The notes below the pieces were generated by a model. That model ran no database searches. It saw only the letters and a list, made by a program, of their open reading frames with translations, and was not told the DNA's origin. A program made the translations under genes and the position numbers. A DNA stretch of 26,190 nucleotides from GCA-002722245 sp964230605 (GTDB taxonomy: Bacteria > Bacteroidota > Bacteroidia > Flavobacteriales_C > GCA-002722245). This document shows positions 1 through 7,142 of the stretch, piece by piece. Every line of letters starts with the position of its first letter. Positions within the stretch are counted from its first letter, which is position 1. The stretch spans positions 1 through 26,190 of the forward strand of contig CAXRIN010000067.1 in the NCBI GenBank assembly GCA_964230605.1, in the 5' to 3' direction.

Positions 1-36
1 ACGTATGAAGAATTGATGCGACCTACACTATTTTAA
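1..36 (+). CDS. Possible 3' end of an upstream gene (11 codons)
   Basis: Frame 1 is open from the first base and ends at a TAA at 34-36, giving the tail TYEELMRPTLF. It could be the C-terminus of a plus-strand gene that begins outside the window. The fragment is too short to name, and an open frame of this length is easily found by chance in AT-rich DNA. Confidence 0.25.
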   Translation, partial: TYEELMRPTLF

Positions 37-142
37 AGGGGCTTACTTTTTATTTTCGTTAAAATGTAAAATGTATAAACCTTAAAATCAAGCAGTTGCA
101 GTATCAATTGGATTTTTTTGTGTTTTTATCGGACAATAATGA

Positions 143-1243
143 TTGACTTTAAACAATTCGATTAAAGTATTAACTATTGTTTATTTCATTCTCCCCATAC
201 CATCCTTTATTTTCGACGGAGGACTCTCAGGAATAATACCTTATGCAATTATTAGCATTCAAATTCTTTTACAGGCTATTACAAAATCTTCTAATCAAAT
301 GAAGATAGTGCTTACGCTAAGTTTTGAGGCTCTTGCTCTTGGATTATTACACATCTTTTTTCCTGAGGCTATTTTGAATGGAGAAATGGATGAAACAAAA
401 AAGATAATCATAACAACTTGCGTTTTTGCAATTTTAATAGGTTGTGGATTAATTATTAAATCATTAGTTCAGCTATTCGAAAATTATAATTCTCAATTAA
501 AAACATCTACAGAATTATTAAGTGCTCACAAAACAGATTTAGAACTCAACAATCTTAAACTTAAAGAGTCCAATGAAAAATTAGAAGAATTTGGATACAT
601 AGTTTCACATGATTTAAAAACTCCAATAAGAGGGATTAATAACTTAGCGACCTTTATAAAAGAAGACTTAAATACAGAATCAACAGATGTAATTCTTGAA
701 CATTTAAACGGGATAAAAAAACTCACAACCAAATCAACTACCCTTATTGATGACATATTTTACTATTCGAAATTATCGTCGATTAATTTAAGTCAATCAA
801 CTTTCAGCCTACATGAAATTTGCGAGGCAATTTTTCAAGAATTTAAAGTAATACATAAGGATGCTGTCCATTTAAGTATAAACCAGCTACCCAAAATAAA
901 TGCTGATAAATCCAGACTAAAAGAAGTCTTGCACAACTTTATTTCGAACGCTATTAAATACAATAACGCTGAAATTAAAAAAGTAGATCTTTCTTATGAC
1001 AAGCAAACCGCAAGCCTAACCATAAAGGATAACGGAATTGGAATAGCAGAAGAAGATTACTCGAAAGTTTTTGGCATGTTTCAAAGGCTAAACAGCAATA
1101 AAGAATTCCCTAACGGAACTGGTGCAGGATTAGCTATCACTAAAAAGATTTTAGACCGGCACTTTATTAATGTTCGAATAAATTCAAAACATCGAGAAGG
1201 AACATCATTTATTTTAGACCTGAAAAACGTTGTAGTGAAGTAA
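143..1243 (+). CDS. Membrane-bound sensor histidine kinase (orphan)
   Basis: Sensor histidine kinase that should autophosphorylate on His and pass the phosphate to a response regulator. Four hydrophobic segments (about residues 8-24, 30-47, 53-73 and 87-109) form an N-terminal membrane domain. A coiled-coil-like linker (about 115-148) leads to the HisKA domain with SHDLKTP (H156), then a HATPase_c domain with the N-box (N269), DNGIG (296-300) and GTGAGLA (325-331). The C-terminus ends directly after the ATPase domain, so there is no receiver domain, and no response regulator gene is adjacent. The only start that keeps the first membrane segment is TTG at 143. A TGA lies in frame immediately before it, and an ATG at 139 is in another frame and stops after eight codons. 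The next in-frame ATG is at 299, which would remove two membrane segments. The signal sensed is unknown. Confidence 0.85.
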   Translation: MTLNNSIKVLTIVYFILPIPSFIFDGGLSGIIPYAIISIQILLQAITKSSNQMKIVLTLSFEALALGLLHIFFPEAILNGEMDETKKIIITTCVFAILIGCGLIIKSLVQLFENYNSQLKTSTELLSAHKTDLELNNLKLKESNEKLEEFGYIVSHDLKTPIRGINNLATFIKEDLNTESTDVILEHLNGIKKLTTKSTTLIDDIFYYSKLSSINLSQSTFSLHEICEAIFQEFKVIHKDAVHLSINQLPKINADKSRLKEVLHNFISNAIKYNNAEIKKVDLSYDKQTASLTIKDNGIGIAEEDYSKVFGMFQRLNSNKEFPNGTGAGLAITKKILDRHFINVRINSKHREGTSFILDLKNVVVK

Positions 1244-1301
1244 GAATTCATCTAAATTTCATAATTCCCACAAATGAACAACCTAATAGAGTTCTCGGAC
1301 A

Positions 1302-1688
1302 TTAATCCCTCTGAGCCTGAATAACATCACTAAAAGTAGGAACATTCTCCACGATACTTCCCGCTCCTTTTTTGTTGATTTTTAAGGTGATGTCCTTTGC
1401 TGTCGTAAACAACAATACACTGAAGAAGGATTTCTTCAAATAGGGTTTCAATACTTCGCGCGCTTCCTCTAAAGTATACTCTGTTTCAATGTCTTCAGTA
1501 TCTCTATCTCTGTACCTTAGTTTTAACAAAACCTTAAAACCAGCATCGGAATAAATTGGTCTTAAAAAGATATTTCTCAAATTAGGTTTTCCTATCGTTT
1601 TAGCTAAAGTCATTTTAGCAAACGTTTTGGCCTCCACACTCTCCTCTACCAACTTCCAAAACTCTATGTAAACCTCTTGATAATCCAT
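1302..1688 (-). CDS. Hypothetical protein, possibly the N-terminal part of a methyltransferase family
   Basis: Unrecognised small soluble protein of 128 residues if it starts at the ATG at 1688. An upstream ATG at 1751 would add 21 residues with an odd hydrophobic stretch, and I prefer 1688 because the sequence from there (MDYQEVYIEFWK) looks like a normal globular start. It is mixed alpha/beta, with a charged segment near RYRDRDTEDIETEY and a stretch near LFTTAKDITLKINKKG. From memory this resembles the N-terminal region of a longer Bacteroidota SAM-dependent methyltransferase family, but there is no SAM-binding motif and only 58 bases separate its stop from the next gene. It may therefore be a natural single-domain relative or a truncated remnant. 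It lies 125 bases (62 if the longer start is used) downstream of the methyltransferase at 1814-2755 on the same strand and could be cotranscribed with it. Confidence 0.5.
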   Translation of the reverse strand: MDYQEVYIEFWKLVEESVEAKTFAKMTLAKTIGKPNLRNIFLRPIYSDAGFKVLLKLRYRDRDTEDIETEYTLEEAREVLKPYLKKSFFSVLLFTTAKDITLKINKKGAGSIVENVPTFSDVIQAQRD

Positions 1689-1813
1689 ACATGGCAAATT
1701 AACTAAAAAAAATACGAACCGAGTACGCAGCAAAACAAGTGAATCTTTCATGCGAATAAATCAGAAATCTTTTTATAATACAACTTGCAAAAATCTAAAT
1801 AAAACAGCTGCTC

Positions 1814-2755
1814 CTAAGACTTGTAAAGCAATTCTAATTTATAATAACCTAAGTATTTTTCTTGAAGAAGGTAATAACCAAATATACCTGCACTAAATTG
1901 CTTGATTAAGGCTGGAGAAACAAGTTTAACTGCAATTAAAAACTTAAGTAATAAAGGAAAGGTTAAACCAACAGATGAACCTTTTAATATCATTCGATAA
2001 TTAGGTAAGATATTAGGGGTGTAATCCTTTAATTCATTAATTTTAAAACCTTGTAGCTTGTCTGAATTTATAATCTCCTTTAACTCTTGAAATGAATTCA
2101 TTGCAAATCCCCATGAAATCATTTTGTGAGCTTGTGTAATTTCTTTGGTTAATTCCGGCGTTTCGGGATTAATATATCCATCATAAATAATGATTCTTCC
2201 TCCAGGATTTAAAAAAGGCTTTAAAGATGCTATTACAGACACTACATCAGCAGAATGACAAAGCGTTTCAATTGCAAAAACTAAATCATATTTTTTTTCT
2301 CCAAATTGCGCTTTATCAAAATTCCCAACTAAAAAATTCAAATTTGATTTTTCCTTGTGTTTCTTTTTCGCTCTTCGGATATTATCTTCAGTTAAATCAA
2401 CAGCAGTAAAATTTACATTAGGCAATTGGGAAGCCAAATAACCTGAATTAAATCCCATCCCGCACCCGAGCTCTAAAACTTCCCTGTAATTATTTTCTTC
2501 AATTATCTTTTTAACTGATTTGGCTTGATACAACAACTTATCCTTATGCTTTTCCGATCTTGAAAACTCAATTGGTAAATGCATCGCTCCATCGGGTGAA
2601 TGAAAAGTTCGGTAGTATATGCTACTCCCTGTATAATAATCTTGAACAGTTTTAGCATTTACACTTTCTGCATTTAATTGCTTTTCACCAACAATTTTAA
2701 AAATCTTGTTGGCATACTTGTTTAAATATTCTTCTGATATTATTGGATAATTCAT
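1814..2755 (-). CDS. Class I SAM-dependent methyltransferase
   Basis: Cytoplasmic S-adenosylmethionine-dependent methyltransferase of the Rossmann type, 313 residues. Visible motifs are motif I VLELGCGMG (about 93-101), the acidic loop AVDLTEDN (118-125), motif IV around YDLVFAIETLCHS (156-168) and the GGRIIIYDGY strand (185-194). The layout, an N-terminal extension carrying a YYTGSSIYYRTFHS segment before motif I, recalls the tocopherol/sterol methyltransferase group that acts on small molecules, but the substrate cannot be read from sequence. The C-terminal part (about 261-285) is hydrophobic and may bind a lipophilic substrate or touch the membrane. The ATG start at 2755 follows a TAnnTTTG-like box on the same strand at 2766-2773. 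It is divergent from the DTW-domain gene. Confidence 0.8.
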   Translation of the reverse strand: MNYPIISEEYLNKYANKIFKIVGEKQLNAESVNAKTVQDYYTGSSIYYRTFHSPDGAMHLPIEFSRSEKHKDKLLYQAKSVKKIIEENNYREVLELGCGMGFNSGYLASQLPNVNFTAVDLTEDNIRRAKKKHKEKSNLNFLVGNFDKAQFGEKKYDLVFAIETLCHSADVVSVIASLKPFLNPGGRIIIYDGYINPETPELTKEITQAHKMISWGFAMNSFQELKEIINSDKLQGFKINELKDYTPNILPNYRMILKGSSVGLTFPLLLKFLIAVKLVSPALIKQFSAGIFGYYLLQEKYLGYYKLELLYKS

Positions 2756-2765
2756 GATCGTAAAA

Positions 2766-2773
2766 CAAAACTA
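2766..2773 (-). promoter_or_regulatory. Candidate -7 box (TAGTTTTG) for the methyltransferase gene
   Basis: On the minus strand this reads TAGTTTTG, a perfect match to the Bacteroidota -7 consensus TAnnTTTG. It ends 10 bases before the ATG at 2755. No convincing -33 TTTG is present at the usual distance, so the call rests on one element and its position. Confidence 0.35.
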
Positions 2774-2906
2774 ATAAAGAAGCCTTTAAAACCTTTCTTA
2801 AAATCAAGCTAATACTATTTTAACACCCTTATTCCTGTGTTGGAAATAAATTAATTCTCTATCATTTTCAACATGAAAAATCTATGAACGATAAAAAAAC
2901 ATACAA

Positions 2907-2914
2907 TATCTTCG
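2907..2914 (+). promoter_or_regulatory. Candidate -7 box (TATCTTCG) for the DTW-domain gene
   Basis: TATCTTCG matches the flavobacterial variant TAnnTTYG and ends 4 bases before the GTG start at 2919. If it is functional, the transcript would begin at or next to the start codon. No clear -33 element was found. Confidence 0.3.
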
Positions 2915-2918
2915 TAGT

Positions 2919-3641
2919 GTGCAAGGAGAGATAGAAGAACCGAGAGAACAATGTTATACATGTAATCGTGCTAAAAGCGCTTGTATATGCAATTGCTGCA
3001 ATCCTATTTCTACGAAAACCCGTTTCATTATTTTGATGCATCCAATGGAGTATCGAAAAGAAAAAAATGGTACTGGGCGAATGACAAATTTACAACTTGA
3101 AAACTCTGAAATCATTGTTGGAGTTGACTTTACGAATAACAAGCGTGTAAATGAAATTCTTACAAATCATAAGGACAACTCATTTTTACTCTACCCAGGA
3201 CAAAACAATTTTAATTTATCAGAAAACAACCAATCTGATATTCATTCTTTTTGGGGAAGTACTCCACATCTTTTCATTTTAGATGGCACATGGCCTTGCG
3301 CAAGAAAGATGTTGAAACTAAGTCAAAACCTACAAAAACTCACTAGAGTAAGTTTTGACAATACTATTCAATCCAAATTCATATTTAAACAACAACCAGC
3401 TCCGCTCTGCTTAAGTACAATCGAATCTGTTTTCACTGTGATTAATATTTTAAAAGCAGCGAATCTTGAAAACTGCAACGCTGACAATTTTTTAAACTCA
3501 TTTGAAAAAATGGTTAACCAGCAAGTTCATCACGTCATCAATCCAAAGAACAAAAAAAATCAGATTGGCTCAAAAGGAGAGATTATAGCAAAGAGTAGCT
3601 ACAAAAAAAGCAATCAGAGGAGTATACTTTTTGAAAAGTAG
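2919..3641 (+). CDS. tapT: DTW domain protein, probable tRNA-uridine aminocarboxypropyltransferase
   Basis: Member of the DTW family (YfiP/TapT in E. coli), which transfers the 3-amino-3-carboxypropyl group of SAM to uridine in tRNA to make acp3U. Residues seen are the N-terminal cysteine cluster (C12, C15, C22, C24), the HPMEYRKEKNGTGRMTNLQL-type block (41-60), LLYPG near 90-94, and the family signature DGTWPCARKML (122-132). At 240 residues the length fits the family. The start is GTG at 2919: the cysteine cluster begins at residue 12, an in-frame TAA lies at 2892, and no ATG or TTG occurs between, so GTG is the only standard choice. A GC-rich palindrome follows about 10 bases after the stop. 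The basic C-terminal tail (from about residue 200) could contact tRNA. Confidence 0.85.
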   Translation: MQGEIEEPREQCYTCNRAKSACICNCCNPISTKTRFIILMHPMEYRKEKNGTGRMTNLQLENSEIIVGVDFTNNKRVNEILTNHKDNSFLLYPGQNNFNLSENNQSDIHSFWGSTPHLFILDGTWPCARKMLKLSQNLQKLTRVSFDNTIQSKFIFKQQPAPLCLSTIESVFTVINILKAANLENCNADNFLNSFEKMVNQQVHHVINPKNKKNQIGSKGEIIAKSSYKKSNQRSILFEK

Positions 3642-3650
3642 ATCATTTTA

Positions 3651-3670
3651 AGACGCGCCGCGACACGTCT
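3651..3670. repeat. GC-rich imperfect palindrome between convergent genes (terminator or REP-like element)
   Basis: AGACGCGCCG and CGACACGTCT form two 10-base arms with 8 Watson-Crick pairs. The two C-A mismatches become G-U pairs in a minus-strand transcript, giving a complete 10-pair stem. AGTAG (3637-3641, containing the tapT stop codon) and CTACT (3671-3675) are an outer inverted repeat. The element is far more GC-rich than the surrounding sequence and sits between convergent stops at 3641 and 3681. It could be a terminator for the minus-strand gene or for both. The CGTCTCTACT arm resembles dispersed palindromic repeats I recall from Bacteroidota and cyanobacterial genomes. Confidence 0.55.
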
Positions 3671-3680
3671 CTACTAAAAA

Positions 3681-4289
3681 CTAAATTGAAAGCAATTTGG
3701 GATTCTTCATTATTTCGAATTCCAATTTCTCGAAGTTTTTATTCCAAATATTCGCAGCAATAATAACTTGAGCTTTTGGAGCCTTATCTACCACTCCGTA
3801 AAGATGAATATATTTATCAAGCGTAATTTCATGAGCATTATCAATAACAATCATTTTCAATATTGATAACGGTATTCCATTCTTCTTAATCAATTCGGTA
3901 ATCCTGATAGGTGTCCCTATCAAAACATCAATCACATCAAAAATCAAATCCTTTTGATGCTTAATATCTCCTTGCTCGAAAACTGAAAAAACTCTTAAGG
4001 AGGTTCTAAAAGCTAATTTTTCAAATTGTTGCTCTAATTCCTTAACATGCTCCTTAGTTGGAGCAATTATTATAGCTCTTGGCGCTTCTTCAAACTCTTC
4101 TTTTAATTGTTGAATTACCCCCATTAAAAGTGCAGTTGACTTCCCTGATTGCTCTGGTGAAATCATAAATAAGTCTCCCCCAGATTTTATAATTGGAATA
4201 CTCTCTGATTGAATTTGTTTTGGTTGTTCATCAAATCCTAAATGCTTTATTCCTTCTACCAACTCAGGGCTCAACTTCTTTAAATTCAT
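3681..4289 (-). CDS. Single-domain DEAD-box-like protein with degenerate motifs
   Basis: 202 residues matching only the first RecA-like domain of DEAD-box RNA helicases; the helicase C-terminal domain is absent. Seen in order: a Q-motif-like GFDEQPKQIQSESIP (18-32), a Walker A-like SPEQSGKST (44-52) where helicases have AxTGxGKT, motif Ia-like APTKEHV (76-82), TPIR (126-129) for TPGR, DNAH (150-153) for DEAD, and AAN (178-180) for SAT. The Walker lysine (K50) and the first Asp of motif II survive, but Glu of motif II is replaced by Asn. ATP binding is possible; helicase activity is doubtful without the second domain. The gene is complete with its own ATG and stop and does not look like a fresh truncation. 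It could be an RNA-binding accessory or a decayed paralogue. Confidence 0.7.
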   Translation of the reverse strand: MNLKKLSPELVEGIKHLGFDEQPKQIQSESIPIIKSGGDLFMISPEQSGKSTALLMGVIQQLKEEFEEAPRAIIIAPTKEHVKELEQQFEKLAFRTSLRVFSVFEQGDIKHQKDLIFDVIDVLIGTPIRITELIKKNGIPLSILKMIVIDNAHEITLDKYIHLYGVVDKAPKAQVIIAANIWNKNFEKLEFEIMKNPKLLSI

Positions 4290-4293
4290 ATGA

Positions 4294-4301
4294 CAAAACT
4301 A
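4294..4301 (-). promoter_or_regulatory. Candidate -7 box (TAGTTTTG) for the DEAD-box-like gene
   Basis: The minus strand reads TAGTTTTG, a perfect TAnnTTTG match ending 4 bases before the ATG at 4289. The same octamer precedes the methyltransferase gene. No -33 element is clear. The 138-base gap 4290-4427 holds nothing else I can name. Confidence 0.35.
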
Positions 4302-4427
4302 GTTAATTTCTATTTCTATTAATTAGAGGGAATTAGCTATGCTTTTCCTGAAATTACGGCAAGAGTAATCGCCTTTAAAGTTTAGTCAAGTATTTTCTTT
4401 TTTAGAGAAGTGCAATATAATTAAAAC

Positions 4428-4808
4428 CTACTGAATTGAATCGGGAGAAAAAATATTAAATGCACTACATCCCTCTTTGTTAAACTCTACTTCTTGTTCA
4501 AAAATAAATGATGTATCTGGAGAAAAAATTGTTAAGAAAGAAAATTCATTTAATTCATAAACCTCTCTTTCAACCGTAATTGCGTTTGATGCTCCACAAC
4601 CTGGCGCAGAAACATGACCTTCATTAGCATAAAGCTTTCCTATATAAGAAGTGTCAAGCATTAAATTAAGAAAAGGATAATATTGGCCAAGCGCCTCAGA
4701 CTGTTCTTGATTCATCCAAAAAACAACACTCGATTTTTCAGATTCTTTTTTACAAGACTGTAATGAAACTAATGACAATAAAATAATGACGGGAAAGAAC
4801 CTTAACAT
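4428..4808 (-). CDS. Hypothetical lipoprotein
   Basis: 126-residue protein of unknown function with a lipoprotein signal peptide: a short positive start, the hydrophobic stretch FFPVIILLSLVSL and the lipobox LQSC with C19 as the lipidated residue. The mature part has few recognisable motifs. It contains Cys in CGAS (about 71-72) and EGCSAF (about 113-115), which could pair in the periplasm, and a repeated acidic SPDTSF/SPDSIQ flavour at the end. It lies 53 bases downstream of the CotH-family gene on the same strand and may be cotranscribed, although an inverted repeat lies between them. Confidence 0.65.
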   Translation of the reverse strand: MLRFFPVIILLSLVSLQSCKKESEKSSVVFWMNQEQSEALGQYYPFLNLMLDTSYIGKLYANEGHVSAPGCGASNAITVEREVYELNEFSFLTIFSPDTSFIFEQEVEFNKEGCSAFNIFSPDSIQ

Positions 4809-4813
4809 AAATT

Positions 4814-4831
4814 GATCTTTTAAAAAAGATC
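4814..4831. repeat. Perfect AT-rich inverted repeat (8-base arms, 2-base loop)
   Basis: GATCTTTT, AA, AAAAGATC lies between the CotH-family stop (4862) and the lipoprotein start (4808), both on the minus strand. It could weaken read-through or be an operator, but a low-GC palindrome can occur by chance. Confidence 0.3.
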
Positions 4832-4861
4832 TTACGCAAACACTTGTCTAAAGTTCTAATA

Positions 4862-6511
4862 TTATTTGCAAACGGGGTTAATCTTCACCCCTAGTTGCTC
4901 TTCGATATCTTGAACCATATAATTTGAGCGCTCTCGAATAAAATCTTTCATCTTTTCGTTTTTCTGCTCATAAATCTCTTTTGATTGAGGCATTGACCAT
5001 CTATCAATTTGTCGTTGAACATCATTTTCATATATCTTTTCATACTCTTCAAAAATCTTCAAGAGTCTTTCGGGGCATAAAGTCGTTGACATTAACTCTT
5101 CATACCGTTTTAACAATTTAGATTTAAACTCTTGATTTTGTACAAGCTTTCTAAAAAACAATGTTGAACTTAATCGATGCTCATTCTCCATTTTAGTTGT
5201 ATCCATTAATTTTTCTAGCATCCTATAATCCTTATCAAGCATAATGGCATCCATATCTATTAAAATCCATCTCCACTTATCTGATATACCTGACGCTCTC
5301 CACCTTTCATTATTATTTCCAGGCCAATCTCTGTTACCCAAAAATGTTTCTATCACGATGTAGTCGATGTAATTATCGATATCTATCACATTTTCAATTT
5401 TAGTATAGTTTTTGGGGATGGATAAATCATTTTGCTCCGCAAAATCATAAACATCAGCAAATTCAACTTTACCGGTTACAGTTGATTTAGCAGCATCCGA
5501 ATAACACAAACTATCAGGGTGAACCTTAAAATGACCTTCAAAATAATGATCATCCATTCTTTCAGCCATATCCATTAGGCCCCAATATTCACCATTAATG
5601 TATAACGTTACTGGTATACTATTAGCAACCTCTAAGTCTAAATCTGAAACTATTTTTTGCACTAATTGATCCGCAAATAACCTTCTATTCCATGTAGAAT
5701 AAGGTGTTCGGAGTAACAAAAACTTGAATTCTGATATTTTTGATGATTCATATGGGTTAAACTTTAATTTCCCTTTTCCATATTTTTTTCTTGCACACAG
5801 TCTAATCGTTTTTAATGGAGCTTTTGGACTAGCCATACCATGAACTCTAACTCCAATATTTTGATTTATTTCAACTATATTCTCTTTTGACAAATAAGTC
5901 ATTTGTGCCTCTCTTTCCCAATCTTTACCTCTCTTGAAATAATTTCCAGTAAACTTTTTACCATCCTTATAATTTACTCCTGGTATATAAATCCCCGTAT
6001 CATTATCAAACAAAGCTGCGCTATCAATTGTTAAGTAAATCTCAGGTAAGTTAAGATTAAGCCCATCTACAAAGTAAGTCTTAGTTACAACATCCTTTTT
6101 TGTTCCATCTGGCAATATTAGCTGAGCCCGAAGGACATTCCCTTTAATTGAAGTTTTCTGAGGAGCGATCCATGTTTCATAATGAGGTTTTTCAGGAATA
6201 TAAGTTGTTGGTATAAATGATAAATCATTCGAATCAACATAAACAACTTTCATCAAGATAGGCTCTTTGTAAATGAATGTTGACTTACTTCCCTCCTTTG
6301 GTAAAGAACCATCCAGAGTATATATTATTTTCCCCTCTCCTTTGGATGGCTTTAACTCAACAGAAAAAGGTGAAGCATAATGCCCCGATTCATGGGAGAG
6401 AATAATTCCATTTTGTTTGACGTTTTTAGCAACGTCTTTTTTTTCACCAGACGCCGAACATCCTATTAACAATATTGAAAAAGCAACAAGAAAACCTCTT
6501 AATAAATTCAT
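4862..6511 (-). CDS. CotH-family protein kinase-like lipoprotein
   Basis: Exported lipoprotein of 549 residues with lipobox LIGC (C18). Residues about 35-100 resemble the chitobiase/FN3-like domain found before CotH domains (IIYTLDGSLPKEG, 62-74). The CotH domain follows, with its typical blocks: the GVRVHGMASPK strand (220-230), RTPYSTWNRRLFADQL (268-283), NGEYWGLMDMAERM (306-319), NRDWPGNNNERWR (393-405) and WRWILIDMDAI (413-423). CotH proteins are atypical protein kinases first studied in Bacillus spore coats, where Asp residues of the last blocks bind metal; D419 and D421 are in place here. In Bacteroidota such proteins are usually exported and their targets are unknown. The ATG at 6511 gives a proper signal peptide. 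It is divergent from the gene at 6627. Confidence 0.85.
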   Translation of the reverse strand: MNLLRGFLVAFSILLIGCSASGEKKDVAKNVKQNGIILSHESGHYASPFSVELKPSKGEGKIIYTLDGSLPKEGSKSTFIYKEPILMKVVYVDSNDLSFIPTTYIPEKPHYETWIAPQKTSIKGNVLRAQLILPDGTKKDVVTKTYFVDGLNLNLPEIYLTIDSAALFDNDTGIYIPGVNYKDGKKFTGNYFKRGKDWEREAQMTYLSKENIVEINQNIGVRVHGMASPKAPLKTIRLCARKKYGKGKLKFNPYESSKISEFKFLLLRTPYSTWNRRLFADQLVQKIVSDLDLEVANSIPVTLYINGEYWGLMDMAERMDDHYFEGHFKVHPDSLCYSDAAKSTVTGKVEFADVYDFAEQNDLSIPKNYTKIENVIDIDNYIDYIVIETFLGNRDWPGNNNERWRASGISDKWRWILIDMDAIMLDKDYRMLEKLMDTTKMENEHRLSSTLFFRKLVQNQEFKSKLLKRYEELMSTTLCPERLLKIFEEYEKIYENDVQRQIDRWSMPQSKEIYEQKNEKMKDFIRERSNYMVQDIEEQLGVKINPVCK

Positions 6512-6515
6512 TCCA

Positions 6516-6523
6516 TAAAACTA
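6516..6523 (-). promoter_or_regulatory. Candidate -7 box (TAGTTTTA) for the CotH-family gene
   Basis: The minus strand reads TAGTTTTA, one mismatch from TAnnTTTG, ending 4 bases before the ATG at 6511. Spacing equals that of the boxes before 4289 and 2919. The evidence is weak on its own. Confidence 0.25.
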
Positions 6524-6626
6524 CAAATAAGAAAATTATTTGTTTGATTTTATTACCTTCAAATTAAGACTGGAAATTTAATCTTTAAAACAAAAGATCT
6601 ACTCTATTTAAAAGAGATTTAAAACT

Positions 6627-7142
6627 ATGCGATTTAATTTAATCCTAATACTACTAATCGGAAGCGTTCATCTAAAAGCACAACAGATAAGTGCGAATTT
6701 AAAACTTCAAAAATCGATTGGTTTATATTGGGAAAATGGTATTTCTGCAGAATTTTGTGATTCTGCATTATTCAATGAAAAATTAAGATTAGGCTTCTCA
6801 TATGCTTCCACCAATTTAGGATCAGCCATTTCATCAAACGCGATTAATCAGCACCAGTTTTTATTAAGCGCCGACTATCCATGGTTAAAACAAAAGCGAG
6901 TTAAACCAATTACAAAGTTTAATATTGGCTATTTCTCATGTAATTATGGCGATCCCATTTTTGATATTCTCCCTAACAAATCACTCCTTTTATCATTCGA
7001 ATTTGGTGGTGAATGCATAGTATATCAAAATATTTATATCAGATCAGCATTCGGATTCAACCTTATTTCCGGAAATGGAATTGATACACCAGGAACAATT
7101 TACCCTACTTTTTTAAATAACAACATTGGATGGAAATTCTAA
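6627..7142 (+). CDS. Exported hypothetical protein, possible small beta-barrel
   Basis: 171 residues with a Sec signal peptide (MRFNLILILLIGSVHLKA, cut likely after residue 18). The mature part alternates polar and hydrophobic residues and is rich in aromatic and Gly residues, for example GLYWENGISAEF, LRLGFSYAST and YIRSAFGFNLISGNG, and it ends in WKF. An aromatic C-terminus and strand-like periodicity suggest a small outer-membrane beta-barrel or similar surface protein; this is inference. It overlaps the start of the downstream hydrolase gene by 13 bases, which suggests translational coupling and a shared job in the envelope. Confidence 0.6.
   Translation: MRFNLILILLIGSVHLKAQQISANLKLQKSIGLYWENGISAEFCDSALFNEKLRLGFSYASTNLGSAISSNAINQHQFLLSADYPWLKQKRVKPITKFNIGYFSCNYGDPIFDILPNKSLLLSFEFGGECIVYQNIYIRSAFGFNLISGNGIDTPGTIYPTFLNNNIGWKF

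Noticed and set aside
526..756. 76-codon minus-strand open frame opposite the histidine kinase
   Set aside because: It lies opposite the HisKA region, whose coding frame is certain.
2884..2934. Small frame MNDKKTYNIFVVCKER upstream of and overlapping tapT
   Set aside because: It has 16 codons, stops inside tapT in another frame and shows no sign of being a gene; a regulatory role cannot be supported.
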